Source of the DNA: Planctomycetes bacterium GWF2_41_51
GTDB taxonomy: Bacteria; Planctomycetota; Phycisphaerae; Sedimentisphaerales; UBA12454
Length of the DNA: 64,000 nt
Direction: 5' to 3'
Assembly: GCA_001825665.1 (NCBI GenBank)
Contig: MHXZ01000073.1
Span: 18,395-82,394 of the forward strand
Below, piece by piece: positions 8,532-16,539 of this stretch (position 1 is the first letter of the stretch; each line of letters begins with the position of its first letter). Position numbers and translations under genes: made by a program. The notes below the pieces were generated by a model. That model was not told the DNA's origin. It searched no databases and worked only from the letters and a program-made list of their open reading frames with translations.

Positions 8532-9115
8532 TATTTGTTCCTTTCTCTGTCGCCGATAATATTATCCGCATATAAATACATAAACGAGCCGTTTTCCCAT
8601 TCATCGCCTTGTCTTATTTTGCCGTGGAACCCGCTGTAATCATGCATCACATCGACCTCTCCCACAGGAATTTTAATTTGACGTTCGACTCCGCGTCTGT
8701 TCCGAATAAACGTTATCTCTTTGCTGTTATCGAATCTTATTCCGCCCAGCCGCGTATTATATGCATAGCTTGATCCGTTTTCCCGAAAATATCTCGCTTG
8801 CGGATCCGCAGGGCACTTCAGAGATTCAGGCCCGCTCAAATATTTTTTCATTACTTCACAAAATGGTTTAAGACCCATATCTTTTTCCGAATCTACCGTC
8901 CTGCTTGGTAAATATATCGCATAAGGCATTACATTGCGGTTCTCATCAAGGTACATTCTAAATGATACCGCGCAGCCGTGAAGGTTCTGTTTGCAGCCGA
9001 CTCTATATGCGCTTCTCCGTGCCGCCTGCAGCGCAGGCATCAATATCCCCATCAAAAGAGCGATTATCGAGAGAACCACCAACAATTCGACCAACGTGAA
9101 ACCCTTTTTCTGCAC
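8531..9115 (-). CDS. Type II secretion/type IV pilin-like prepilin protein
   Basis: The 194-residue protein starts with a canonical prepilin leader: MQKKG followed by FTLVELLVVLSIIALL, with cleavage after Gly5 and the conserved Glu at mature position 5. The long N-terminal helix and a small beta domain follow. Planctomycetes encode many such single prepilin-like proteins (often DUF1559). This one has CPADPQARYF and YNTRLGG segments typical of that group but no clear H-x9-DG tail. The function of the planctomycete set is largely unknown. It overlaps the Arg-rich gene. Confidence 0.8.
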   Translation of the reverse strand: MQKKGFTLVELLVVLSIIALLMGILMPALQAARRSAYRVGCKQNLHGCAVSFRMYLDENRNVMPYAIYLPSRTVDSEKDMGLKPFCEVMKKYLSGPESLKCPADPQARYFRENGSSYAYNTRLGGIRFDNSKEITFIRNRRGVERQIKIPVGEVDVMHDYSGFHGKIRQGDEWENGSFMYLYADNIIGDRERNK

Positions 9116-9252
9116 TTTCCCATTCCTAAATAGACTAATTCCAACATTTATAGTGTCATTTTGTTATCAAAAGTAACAGACTAATTGCAAAGACGCTTCA
9201 AAACACCTGTAAATTGCATTATTTTTTTACAGTGTAAATCCCGTGTTGAGGA

Positions 9253-9275
9253 GCCTGCCCCCGCGCAGGCGGGGG
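9253..9275. repeat. GC-rich palindromic repeat
   Basis: CCTGC (9254-9258) can pair with GCAGG (9265-9269), or CCCCCGC (9258-9264) with GCGGGGG (9269-9275). These are mutually exclusive folds in an otherwise AT-rich spacer upstream of the prepilin gene. It looks like an interspersed REP-type element. Confidence 0.5.
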
Positions 9276-9308
9276 GTGTCTAAAAAAAAACAGGGTAAAT
9301 CAGTGTCT

Positions 9309-10886
9309 CTAAGGTGGAAAAAAACAATGTGCATTCCCTTGATCTTCACGTTCCCATCCCTCCGGCACAAGACTTTTTAAATCAATCTTCTCAAACCTCG
9401 TCAATTCCGGCCCAATCACAACTGCCCCAGGCTGATTTTCCTCTATCATTTTACGCATTTTGCCTAACCCCGCCGTATGAGTCATCTTCCTTTCCTGCTC
9501 AGTTAGCTTATCGCCAACCCTGAATGCAAACGCTCCAGCCGATAGTTCCCGATAAATCTCCCCGCCTCCCTCAATCGCATACAATGGCGTCAATGCAAGA
9601 ATAGGTTTCGAATTACCTGCTTTCGTGATGATGTTCTTTGAAATCTTATGAACCCGCATCGGCGTCCACTTTTCAATTTCCCAAATTTTTGAAATTTTCG
9701 AAAACGGTTTTTGTTTGATTGCTGTAAATAACGCAAGCGCGACAAAAACATAAATCCATATCCTCGTGCATTTCAGCGAATAAAAAAGCCCATAAGCCAA
9801 ACTGATAATTATAAAAGCGACTGGTATCCCAAAATATTGTTTCCACATCGTCGGCGGAAAATATGCGATAGCAAACGAAGCAATCACCAGCATCCCCGCA
9901 AGCAGGGAGTTTGCGTCATCTGTAAAAACAATTTTTCGTCTCTTGGCAAAAACATAAACCCACACAACGATTGCGAACAAAATCAAAAACAGAAATTCTC
10001 TATTTCTCATCGTCATGAATGTAAGATAAAATTTGCTGTAAGCAATTCCAAGTTTATGAAGCAATTCGCTGTTGAGTGTTGGTATCGTATAGATGTTAAC
10101 AAAGAAAGCCTGCCCGCTGCAAATAATTATCCAAACTGGAACAATACTGAAAACAATCACGCTCCCCAAAAATGCCAAAAATAATTTTTTAAAACTTAAA
10201 ATTACCGTGTTAATCCGTGTAAATCCGTGTCTAATAGTATCCGTGTTATTCAGTGTCATTTTCGCAATAACCATCACCATAAAAAATGGAATCACAAATA
10301 CTGTAGTCGCTCTCGTCCACACAGCAATCGTCAAAAGCGAACCAATCGCCGCGATTTTCACACAGTTATTCATTTGTTTAGCCGTTGCCGGTACGGCAAC
10401 GCTGTCCAATTCTAAAAAAATCCTCAAACTCAAAATAATGCACAGCAATACCAAATCATGGTTCCAGGCAAGTCCCAGCAGATAATTCGAATAAGGGTTG
10501 AACACAAATATCATTGTCCCCGCCAGCCCCGCAAAAATACCTCCAAAGTAGTATTGCCTAAAAATTTTCCTGAAAATACTAAATAGGCAAACAATTATAA
10601 CTATATCGAACACAACCGAAACAATCCTGCCCGCCAGAAGGTAATGCGTCGTCCCGCTTAGTTTATAAATCCCCGCCAGTAAAAGCGGATGATAGGGCAG
10701 TTGAGCAACATACGAAAAATCGCGATAAACCATCAGCCCCTTGCTCAGCAGATACCCGCCCGTGCAGTACATCTGTTCATCGCTCGTCATCGCACGGCTC
10801 ATACTCGCCGCAAACAGATAAACAGACAAAAACGCAATCACCGCGCCCGCAAATATATATAGAATTTTTCGATAGTATCTGTCCAC
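9309..10886 (-). CDS. GT-C fold (GT39/ArnT-like) membrane glycosyltransferase
   Basis: The 525-residue polytopic protein has about ten hydrophobic segments. An early lumenal loop bears SDE (Asp36-Glu37), the acidic pair that in GT39/ArnT/PMT-like enzymes sits near the catalytic site after the first transmembrane helix. Such enzymes move a sugar from a lipid-phosphate carrier to protein or lipid in the periplasm. The acceptor cannot be told. A C-terminal soluble part of about 110 residues follows. Residues about 210-227 (NTDTIRHGFTRINT) are encoded by an interspersed ccgtgt repeat and look like an insertion in a cytosolic loop. Monocistronic. Confidence 0.75.
   Translation of the reverse strand: MDRYYRKILYIFAGAVIAFLSVYLFAASMSRAMTSDEQMYCTGGYLLSKGLMVYRDFSYVAQLPYHPLLLAGIYKLSGTTHYLLAGRIVSVVFDIVIIVCLFSIFRKIFRQYYFGGIFAGLAGTMIFVFNPYSNYLLGLAWNHDLVLLCIILSLRIFLELDSVAVPATAKQMNNCVKIAAIGSLLTIAVWTRATTVFVIPFFMVMVIAKMTLNNTDTIRHGFTRINTVILSFKKLFLAFLGSVIVFSIVPVWIIICSGQAFFVNIYTIPTLNSELLHKLGIAYSKFYLTFMTMRNREFLFLILFAIVVWVYVFAKRRKIVFTDDANSLLAGMLVIASFAIAYFPPTMWKQYFGIPVAFIIISLAYGLFYSLKCTRIWIYVFVALALFTAIKQKPFSKISKIWEIEKWTPMRVHKISKNIITKAGNSKPILALTPLYAIEGGGEIYRELSAGAFAFRVGDKLTEQERKMTHTAGLGKMRKMIEENQPGAVVIGPELTRFEKIDLKSLVPEGWEREDQGNAHCFFPP
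10204..10257. repeat. In-frame CCGTGT quasi-repeat inside the GT39-like gene
   Basis: Four spaced CCGTGT/CAGTGT units (ccgtgttaatccgtgtaaat and following) lie within the glycosyltransferase gene and are translated as NTDTIRHGFTRINT. Related GTGTAAATC units lie in the intergenic spacer at 9230-9306. Confidence 0.65.
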
Positions 10887-11006
10887 AGAGCTAATTAAAA
10901 TCTTATTAAAAAATAAAGCAATAGAATAATCCTTTGAATGTCATCCTTTATAGATTATAATCCCGCGCCTTGTGATTTAATTATTTACAGTAATGGGGGA
11001 AAAAGA

Positions 11007-12341
11007 ATGAACCGGTCAATTTGCAGATTCATTTTACTATTCATCGTAATTTATTTTACTGCTCCAGCTTTCGCGCTCAGACTCGCAGGCAATCCTGCCG
11101 AGCTTACAACAGACCCTCGCGCATATCCTCATACCATTGCTGATGAATTTGATTTCAGCGGCAGGTTGGTTGTTTGGATTGATTCGAGAGACGATGTAAA
11201 TTATGTCCCGCGTGTATATGCCGCCCGTCTTAATGACAATTCCCATACCGAATATCTCATTGATGTTAATGCGTTCAATGCCTCAGCCGTTCGAACCGAT
11301 GGCGTATACATTGCGTATTTCGTGTGGAATGAATCGATGCTGGCCTTGCGTATCGCTGATATCACAGATATTAACAATCCCGTAATCAAAGAAATAGAAA
11401 TCGCAGCCTCTTACGTTGACAGTTTTGAAGTTGACAATGGCGTTGTCGTTTTCAAGGAAAACGGAGACGGATATTCCATTCCGTCAGTTATTTCCGCTGT
11501 TTCACTTTCAGACCCGTTTCTGACAAAGCACACTGTAAAAGAATTTCCGTTTAATGACTACAGTTATACGAACATATCCCTCGACTCCAATAGAGTCATC
11601 TGGAGCGGCGAATACTACGATGATGTAAATTATCTTTATTCCAACTACATTGACGTTGCAGACATCACCGACATTGCAAATCCCGTAGTTGCCCGCAATT
11701 CCCTTCCGCAAACCCAGACCGGCGGATACATCGTATGGATAAACGCTTTAGCAGTCTCAGATGATTGGCTCATTGCTCGCGGAAGTTACAACGATACCGA
11801 TTGCGTCTTCGGCGTTCACAATTATTACGACCCGCAGAATTGGTCATTTACTATGATAAGACAAATGGATAGCTATAAGGAATTTATCCTGCGAGTTGAT
11901 GCGCCTTACGCCGTTTGGGTCGAAAATGATATGCAGCACCCTGAATTTACCGGCCGGCAGATGCAAACACAAAGTCAATCAGTATCATCCGAGCAGGGCA
12001 TTATTGTTGGCGCAGTCTTGTTCGATAACGGCAAAACCGTAACTTCAATTATAAAGACCTCTGACCAGAACTGGACTTTAATGGGCGCAGCCGTCAGCGG
12101 CGGCAAAGTCGTCTGGGGTGCTGACTATTTCTATGCTGACCCTGAAACAGAAAGTGCCGAAGAATACCGCGACCTCTTCACAGATACCCTCGAATTGGAA
12201 TGTGGCGACAGAGGCTATTCGCTTGCCGATTTGAATCGCGATTGCAAAGTCGATTTTGCCGATTTCGCAATCATGTCAGAACGCTGGCTTGTTTGCACTT
12301 TGCCGAACGATGAAATCTGTATCGACGGTGAAGTTTATTGA
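11007..12341 (+). CDS. Secreted beta-propeller-like protein with dockerin-like tail
   Basis: Start set at ATG 11007 because gggggaaaaag precedes it; an upstream in-frame ATG at 10938 has no site. The 444-residue protein has a signal peptide (MNRSICRFILLFIVIYFTAPAFA). It then has repeated blade-like segments (FSGRLVVWIDSRDD, LDSNRVIWSGEYYDD, VSGGKVVWGADYF) of the TolB/periplasmic propeller kind. The last 40 residues hold a dockerin-like EF-hand unit (DLNRDCKVDFADFAIMSERWL). No catalytic motif is seen. Confidence 0.75.
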   Translation: MNRSICRFILLFIVIYFTAPAFALRLAGNPAELTTDPRAYPHTIADEFDFSGRLVVWIDSRDDVNYVPRVYAARLNDNSHTEYLIDVNAFNASAVRTDGVYIAYFVWNESMLALRIADITDINNPVIKEIEIAASYVDSFEVDNGVVVFKENGDGYSIPSVISAVSLSDPFLTKHTVKEFPFNDYSYTNISLDSNRVIWSGEYYDDVNYLYSNYIDVADITDIANPVVARNSLPQTQTGGYIVWINALAVSDDWLIARGSYNDTDCVFGVHNYYDPQNWSFTMIRQMDSYKEFILRVDAPYAVWVENDMQHPEFTGRQMQTQSQSVSSEQGIIVGAVLFDNGKTVTSIIKTSDQNWTLMGAAVSGGKVVWGADYFYADPETESAEEYRDLFTDTLELECGDRGYSLADLNRDCKVDFADFAIMSERWLVCTLPNDEICIDGEVY

Positions 12342-12709
12342 TATTTTCCAGGTCAGAAATTTAACATCATATCAGTTAAAACATAAAACCATGGATTTAC
12401 AAAAATAAATCTTTTAATTAACGTTTCAACAGCCTCCTTTTATGTATTATCCTTTCCCCGCTGCCAGATATTGGCTATTGCAAAAAAAAATATTTGCATT
12501 CTCTTTTCTATTAGATAGAACTTTATCTAAGTAGTGAGAAAACTTGTGCAACCCTTAGACCGCCTGAGACTCAGCAGTGATTTATTTGTACTCTCACTCG
12601 GCAGCCTGCTCCTGCGAAAGCACCGATGGCTATAATAAAATTATCTCTATGGCCTCTGTGACCTCTGTGGCAAACAAATAAAACCTGCTCTGTGGCGATT
12701 TTCTTTTTA
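12342..12709. other. AT-rich intergenic region with quasi-repeats
   Basis: This 368-base stretch holds no convincing gene. CCTCTGTGACCTCTGTGGC (12653-12671) and another CTCTGTGGC at 12688-12696 belong to a common interspersed repeat type. The short minus-strand reading frame over them (VCHRGHRGHRD) is a translation artefact of that repeat. Confidence 0.6.
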
Positions 12710-13117
12710 TTAGAGGCTTTTATTTCTTTTCCTCTCTGCAAGTATCGCAAGTATCTTCGATGCCGTCTCAGGTTCAAGCGACGATACCGGTTCATCTTCT
12801 CCCTCTTCATTTTGTTTGATACCCGGCTTATTTGCTAAAATAACCATGCATGCTTTTCTGCTCGTCTCAGAACTCTTGCTTTCACACAGTTGAACAAGCC
12901 GTGCAGCGGCCACTGCATTATATCTTGCCAATAAAATCTGTCCCGCCATTTTATATGATTCAAGTTTGCACTCGATTCCTTCGATAAATTCTTTACTGCA
13001 CAGCCATCTTCTCCACAATATGGGCGATAGTTTATTTTTTTCGAGAACTGCCGTTTCATCTCCGTTCATCTCGAACAAATCGTTTATTACTTTTATTTGT
13101 TTTTGCGTAAGTTTCAT
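12710..13117 (-). CDS. Terminase small-subunit-like HTH protein
   Basis: Start chosen at ATG 13117 behind GAGG with 5-base spacing; an upstream ATG at 13132 would add five residues. The 135-residue protein begins with LTQKQIKVINDLF and an HTH-like segment (GDETAVLEKNKLSPILWRRWL). This layout is that of small terminase or packaging-initiation proteins (TerS, phBC6A51-type), which bind the DNA start site. The long central helices (KMAGQILLARYNAVAAARLVQL) fit the oligomerisation part. It follows the ParB-like gene by 18 bases in the same operon. The assignment is by layout, not by a diagnostic motif. Confidence 0.5.
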   Translation of the reverse strand: MKLTQKQIKVINDLFEMNGDETAVLEKNKLSPILWRRWLCSKEFIEGIECKLESYKMAGQILLARYNAVAAARLVQLCESKSSETSRKACMVILANKPGIKQNEEGEDEPVSSLEPETASKILAILAERKRNKSL

Positions 13118-13135
13118 TTCTGCCTCATACAAAAT

Positions 13136-13750
13136 TTATTTTATTCTTTGTGCTATAGCCGTTATCGCTGCTGCCATCTTTTCTGCTTTAGTACCTTTTG
13201 CCGGCATTGCTTTCTCGATTGCCGCCTGAACAATTTCCATCTGTTCATCATTAAGGAAAAATACCAGCGTATTCAAAAACACATCAGAGCCGCGACCGTC
13301 AGGAAGCGGTAAAGACTTCACCGTTATATCTCTCAATTTTTCAATTACCTGTTTACTGTCCGCCAATTTTTCCGCCAATTCTTTTGAGCCGTATTTCTCT
13401 GATAATTTTTTTATCAGTTCGATTTTCAATCTCAAATCGTCTTTCCCTCCCAGCCGGTTCAGCGTCGAAAGCAAAATTCTGACTCCGTCATCGTCAACAT
13501 CCCACACTGCGCAATCAGCAAAAGTTTCGCCCAATTGTTTCAATGCTTCCGCCCGATGATGACCGTTTATAATTTGATAGAACCCTTTTTTCTCCGGATG
13601 CGCCCGCACAATCAGCGGCTCATAATTCCCCGTCTGTTTAATATGATTCTTTAGCTTTTCAAAATTTACTCCGCTCATCCTGTTCGGATTCTCCGGATGA
13701 GCCAAAAGCTTCTCCATCTCGATTTTTAATACTGTATTTTTTTTGCTCAT
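13136..13750 (-). CDS. ParB/Srx-like nuclease-domain protein, phage type
   Basis: The 204-residue protein has the ParB N-terminal nuclease fold: a basic start, LLAHPENPNRM, then IINGHHRAEALKQLG containing the GHHR motif (residues 63-66). In phages such stand-alone ParB-like proteins often sit beside terminase genes, as here. The C-terminal half is helical. Residues 146-156 (SLPLPDGRGSD) are encoded by a palindromic mobile repeat, a clear in-frame insertion between two helices. Probably a packaging- or replication-associated DNA-binding or nucleotide-hydrolysing protein rather than a chromosome partition ParB. Confidence 0.75.
   Translation of the reverse strand: MSKKNTVLKIEMEKLLAHPENPNRMSGVNFEKLKNHIKQTGNYEPLIVRAHPEKKGFYQIINGHHRAEALKQLGETFADCAVWDVDDDGVRILLSTLNRLGGKDDLRLKIELIKKLSEKYGSKELAEKLADSKQVIEKLRDITVKSLPLPDGRGSDVFLNTLVFFLNDEQMEIVQAAIEKAMPAKGTKAEKMAAAITAIAQRIK
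13283..13315 (-). repeat. LPDGRGSD-type palindromic repeat inside the ParB-like gene
   Basis: On the coding strand CCGCTTCCTGACGGTCGCGG spans an inverted CCGC/GCGG pair and is translated as LPDGRGS. I recognise this peptide signature from interspersed repeats in many bacterial genomes, including planctomycetes. Here it extends the protein without breaking frame. Confidence 0.7.
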
Positions 13751-13943
13751 ATTTAAGTTCCTATAATAATTTAACGTCCTATAATGTTGCTCGAAAGAAT
13801 AATTGCTTAAGTCTTTAAATAGTATGGACTTAGGATGTAATTTTGCGTCTGTATTTGCTTTAGGGTCTGTTGTTTATTATATTCTAATGTCAAAGCTGCA
13901 CGGATTTGGGGCTGATAAGTTTTATTTTTTTGGGAAATAGCAA

Positions 13944-14687
13944 ATGGAGAAAACAAATTTGAAGTCTCGTTCTGCGCTTGCGCTCTGGCTTTGCGTTTTT
14001 GCTTTTATCTTTGTACCTGCAAAGGCAACGATAATACAAACCGCCGACGGTTTTTCCGACACCGGCGATGCTGTCTTTTTCAAATCCCAGCTAACAATCA
14101 CAAATGACCTGCTCACCGTACAGCTTTTTAACATTTCACCAACAGCGTCCAACAGCCCAGACGACATGTTGAGCAGTTACTTTTTCGATATTCAAAACAG
14201 CCTCGGCCAAAGACCCGATTTGGTTTTGCTCAGCGCTTATGGCGATGTTTACAAAACCAGCAAAAACTCAGTTGATACATTGCACGCAGCTTCAGCAAAT
14301 CTAAAAGCGGAAAACAAAAAAGATTACACATGGCAATATCTGCAATTAAACGCATCCAAAGTCCCATTTCTCGGCTTTGGTGTCGGTACAGTCGGCAATT
14401 CCGATTTATCACCAAATAATTTCAACGGTAATATCGTCGGCGGTATGGATTACTCCATCATCACAGGTGAAATTACAACTCAAAGTCTGCACAACAGGCT
14501 GCTCGTCAAAAACTCTATCACATTTACTTTTTCAGGCTTAACAGGATTTAACGAAAATGATATTTCGCAATCATTCGCTTTTGGTTTGGGCACTTCTCCA
14601 GACACAATGCTTGTTGGAATTCCAGAACCTTCAACTGTGGCGATTCTTTGTTTCGGCTGCTTGTTGTTTATAAGAAAAAAGCATTGA
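13944..14687 (+). CDS. Secreted protein with PEP-CTERM tail
   Basis: The 247-residue protein has a basic N-terminus and signal peptide (SALALWLCVFAFIFVPAKA). Its beta-rich body resembles the XDD/choice-of-anchor modules of PEP-CTERM proteins (TITNDLLTVQLFNISPTA). It ends in a full PEP-CTERM signal (IPEPSTVAILCFGCLLFIRKKH). It probably encodes an exported surface or matrix protein of unknown role. It reads toward a second PEP-CTERM gene 256 bases downstream, but the spacer is AT-rich with no clear shared promoter. Confidence 0.8.
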   Translation: MEKTNLKSRSALALWLCVFAFIFVPAKATIIQTADGFSDTGDAVFFKSQLTITNDLLTVQLFNISPTASNSPDDMLSSYFFDIQNSLGQRPDLVLLSAYGDVYKTSKNSVDTLHAASANLKAENKKDYTWQYLQLNASKVPFLGFGVGTVGNSDLSPNNFNGNIVGGMDYSIITGEITTQSLHNRLLVKNSITFTFSGLTGFNENDISQSFAFGLGTSPDTMLVGIPEPSTVAILCFGCLLFIRKKH

Positions 14688-14943
14688 TCGTTACTCTCTT
14701 CTTCAAGCCTCAATTTTCATCCTCTAATCAGTTAATTTTTTTTGCCTAAAAGGCCCATAAAAGAACGTCATTTGCCCCAAAACCCGCTTTTTACGCCTAA
14801 AAACATAGTTTATGCCTTTGTAAATTTGCCTAAATTGCCGAAATCTGCTACAATGCTTCCATCAGTCAGGGGTGTGGACTACAGCGAGGTTTTGGTACTG
14901 AATTTTGGGATGATGCAGGTATCAAATTTTGGGGGTTAACATA
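14688..14943. other. Spacer between two PEP-CTERM genes
   Basis: The spacer has several TTGCC-TAAA-like repeats (14740-14835). The segment 14840-14940 just before the next start is purine-rich and contains TCAGGGGTGTGGACTACAGC. I find no gene and no convincing promoter. Confidence 0.4.
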
Positions 14944-15597
14944 ATGAAAAAATTTCTTCTTGTACTTATCGTTCTTGCAATGAGTGTTGCTGCTCAGGCG
15001 AACATTATTACATACTCCGACAGTGTTACAGGTTTATTCGACCTCGTGCCCGATACAGACCTTCTCGTTTCTCAGTTCGACTCGTCTCTCGGCACATTAA
15101 ACAGCGTTACCATTACATTCTATACCGCTCTCCAGGGTTCGCTCGGCTTTGAGAACCTCAAACAATTCGGCGGGAACTTCAGTATTTCCACAAATAATAT
15201 TTATGCCGCCGTTGTTATTGGCGGCGGTATTTGCGCATCAAATTATAACGATAATCAGATGTACACCGCAACCCTTGGTGCTTATGACGGTACGACAGAT
15301 TACGCCGGAACAAGCGGAACAATTCTCGCGACATACAGCGATTCTGATACAATGCCGTTCTTTTTTAATACTCCCGATAGTATGGCTCAATTCCTTGGAA
15401 CAGGAAATATGACTTTCACAACTCAGACTTTTTCTATGATGTCGCTTGGATTGCCAACCAACAGTGAAGCTGCCATTAATACTACCGGCCAGGCTTCTGT
15501 AACAATCTCTTACGATTATACACCCGTGCCCGAACCTGCGACCATCGCAATCCTTTCCCTCGGCGGATTATTCTTATTTAAGAGAAAAACAGCTTAA
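14944..15597 (+). CDS. Secreted choice-of-anchor-like protein with PEP-CTERM tail
   Basis: Start set at ATG 14944, with gggggttaac directly upstream; the in-frame extension to 14929 is less likely. The 217-residue product has a signal peptide (MKKFLLVLIVLAMSVAAQA). Its small beta-sandwich body resembles the choice-of-anchor E type: FDSSLGTLNSVTITFYTALQ near the start and a late TGQASVTISYDY strand. It ends VPEPATIAILSLGGLFLFKRKTA. In characterised relatives this layout goes with exosortase-processed extracellular proteins. Confidence 0.85.
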   Translation: MKKFLLVLIVLAMSVAAQANIITYSDSVTGLFDLVPDTDLLVSQFDSSLGTLNSVTITFYTALQGSLGFENLKQFGGNFSISTNNIYAAVVIGGGICASNYNDNQMYTATLGAYDGTTDYAGTSGTILATYSDSDTMPFFFNTPDSMAQFLGTGNMTFTTQTFSMMSLGLPTNSEAAINTTGQASVTISYDYTPVPEPATIAILSLGGLFLFKRKTA

Positions 15598-15625
15598 CCA
15601 AAGCGCTGCAAAAGTATTCCAAATG

Positions 15626-15651
15626 GCCGGCCTAAACCACCGGCTTTTTTT
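15626..15651 (+). terminator. Intrinsic terminator after the PEP-CTERM gene
   Basis: Stem GCCGG (15626-15630) / CCGGC (15640-15644), followed by T7, 29 bases after the stop codon. Confidence 0.75.
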
Positions 15652-15701
15652 ATTTACTTATAAAATTTTTTCGCCGTCAGGCGCCTCAATAGTTTTTAGT
15701 T

Positions 15702-16448
15702 TTAAGCTTTAAACTTTAAGTTTAGCTGAGCGTTTCGCCAGATATAATATACCGGCCTCTCCGATAACCTGCTGATAAAAAATTCCGTCCTCTTCAAACA
15801 CTGCGGCAGACACTTCGCTCTCCTGCCGTATGCCGAAAGAAAATCCGTTATGTGTTTTTCAATAAACGCTTTCGCTTTAGTATTCAGATTTTCGATTTTC
15901 CTGTTCGTTAATTCTATATCAACAAGCTCATATTCTTCAATCCCAACCGAACTAAGTGCCTGCCGAAGTTTAACGCTCCTCAACGGCTCGTGTGCCTCGT
16001 ATTTCATCATCCCCGCTTTCTCAAAAAACGGATTGACCTTCCCCATCACCGCAAGCGCCTCGATATAAGGCATATTAAGCAGCGGCATGGTTTTTTTCAC
16101 AAGCTGATAAGCCAGCCCCAAAGCTCTGTACCGCGGCTCAATCACAACCCTCGATATCGTGCGAATGTTTTGATTGATTAGCTGCAAATTCGCACTGCTT
16201 GACCCCGATTTTGTAAACAGTCCCTGCGTCGCGACATTACGAAGCTGCACGCTCACTGCAGGCATTGAATAAATTATAATTCCAACCACTGGCTCGATTA
16301 GTTCACGGGAAGGATGACAGTCAATTATTTTATAAATCGTCGCTGTTGGTCCCGTTTGACAACTGCGATAATGAAACCGCGACAGCAATTTGTAATCGTC
16401 TAAACTCCCCTGAACAATCTTCAAATATTTCTTTATCGTACATTGCAT
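15702..16448 (-). CDS. GNAT acetyltransferase-like protein paired with the ABC ATPase
   Basis: The 248-residue protein carries a GNAT-type core. ISRVVIEPRYRALGLAYQLVKKT (about residues 98-120) corresponds to motif A, the acetyl-CoA pyrophosphate-binding R/Q-x-x-G-x-G/A stretch, here RALGLA. EALAVMGKVNPFFEKAGM follows, as in late GNAT strands. In COG2401 proteins this domain is fused to an ABC ATPase like the neighbouring upstream product; here they are two genes 91 bases apart. The substrate is unknown. The pair belongs to the phage-like minus-strand set. Confidence 0.7.
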   Translation of the reverse strand: MQCTIKKYLKIVQGSLDDYKLLSRFHYRSCQTGPTATIYKIIDCHPSRELIEPVVGIIIYSMPAVSVQLRNVATQGLFTKSGSSSANLQLINQNIRTISRVVIEPRYRALGLAYQLVKKTMPLLNMPYIEALAVMGKVNPFFEKAGMMKYEAHEPLRSVKLRQALSSVGIEEYELVDIELTNRKIENLNTKAKAFIEKHITDFLSAYGRRAKCLPQCLKRTEFFISRLSERPVYYIWRNAQLNLKFKA

Positions 16449-16510
16449 TTTAAAATGATACGCCCAAGGCGTTCCTCAACTTTTCAATTATTAAATATAT
16501 TTATTATTTT

Positions 16511-16535
16511 CTTTGTGCCTTAGTGTCTTCGTGGC
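16511..16535 (-). repeat. CACTAAGGCACAAAG interspersed repeat
   Basis: On the minus strand this reads GACACTAAGGCACAAAG, between the ABC ATPase and GNAT genes. A matching copy lies at 34625-34650, between the scaffold-like and capsid genes. Confidence 0.6.
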
Positions 16536-16539
16536 TGCG

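Noticed and set aside
10938..11006. Upstream start for the propeller-like gene
   Set aside because: No ribosome site and the signal peptide begins at 11007.
12571..12810. Minus-strand ORF with VCHRGHRGHRD
   Set aside because: It is the translation of an interspersed CCTCTGTG repeat and overlaps the TerS-like gene.
13136..13750. Chromosome-partition ParB
   Set aside because: No ParA partner, no centromere-binding HTH domain of typical length, and phage-type neighbours.
14742..14939. Small ORF in the spacer between the PEP-CTERM genes
   Set aside because: It has no ribosome site and reads over repetitive, low-complexity DNA.
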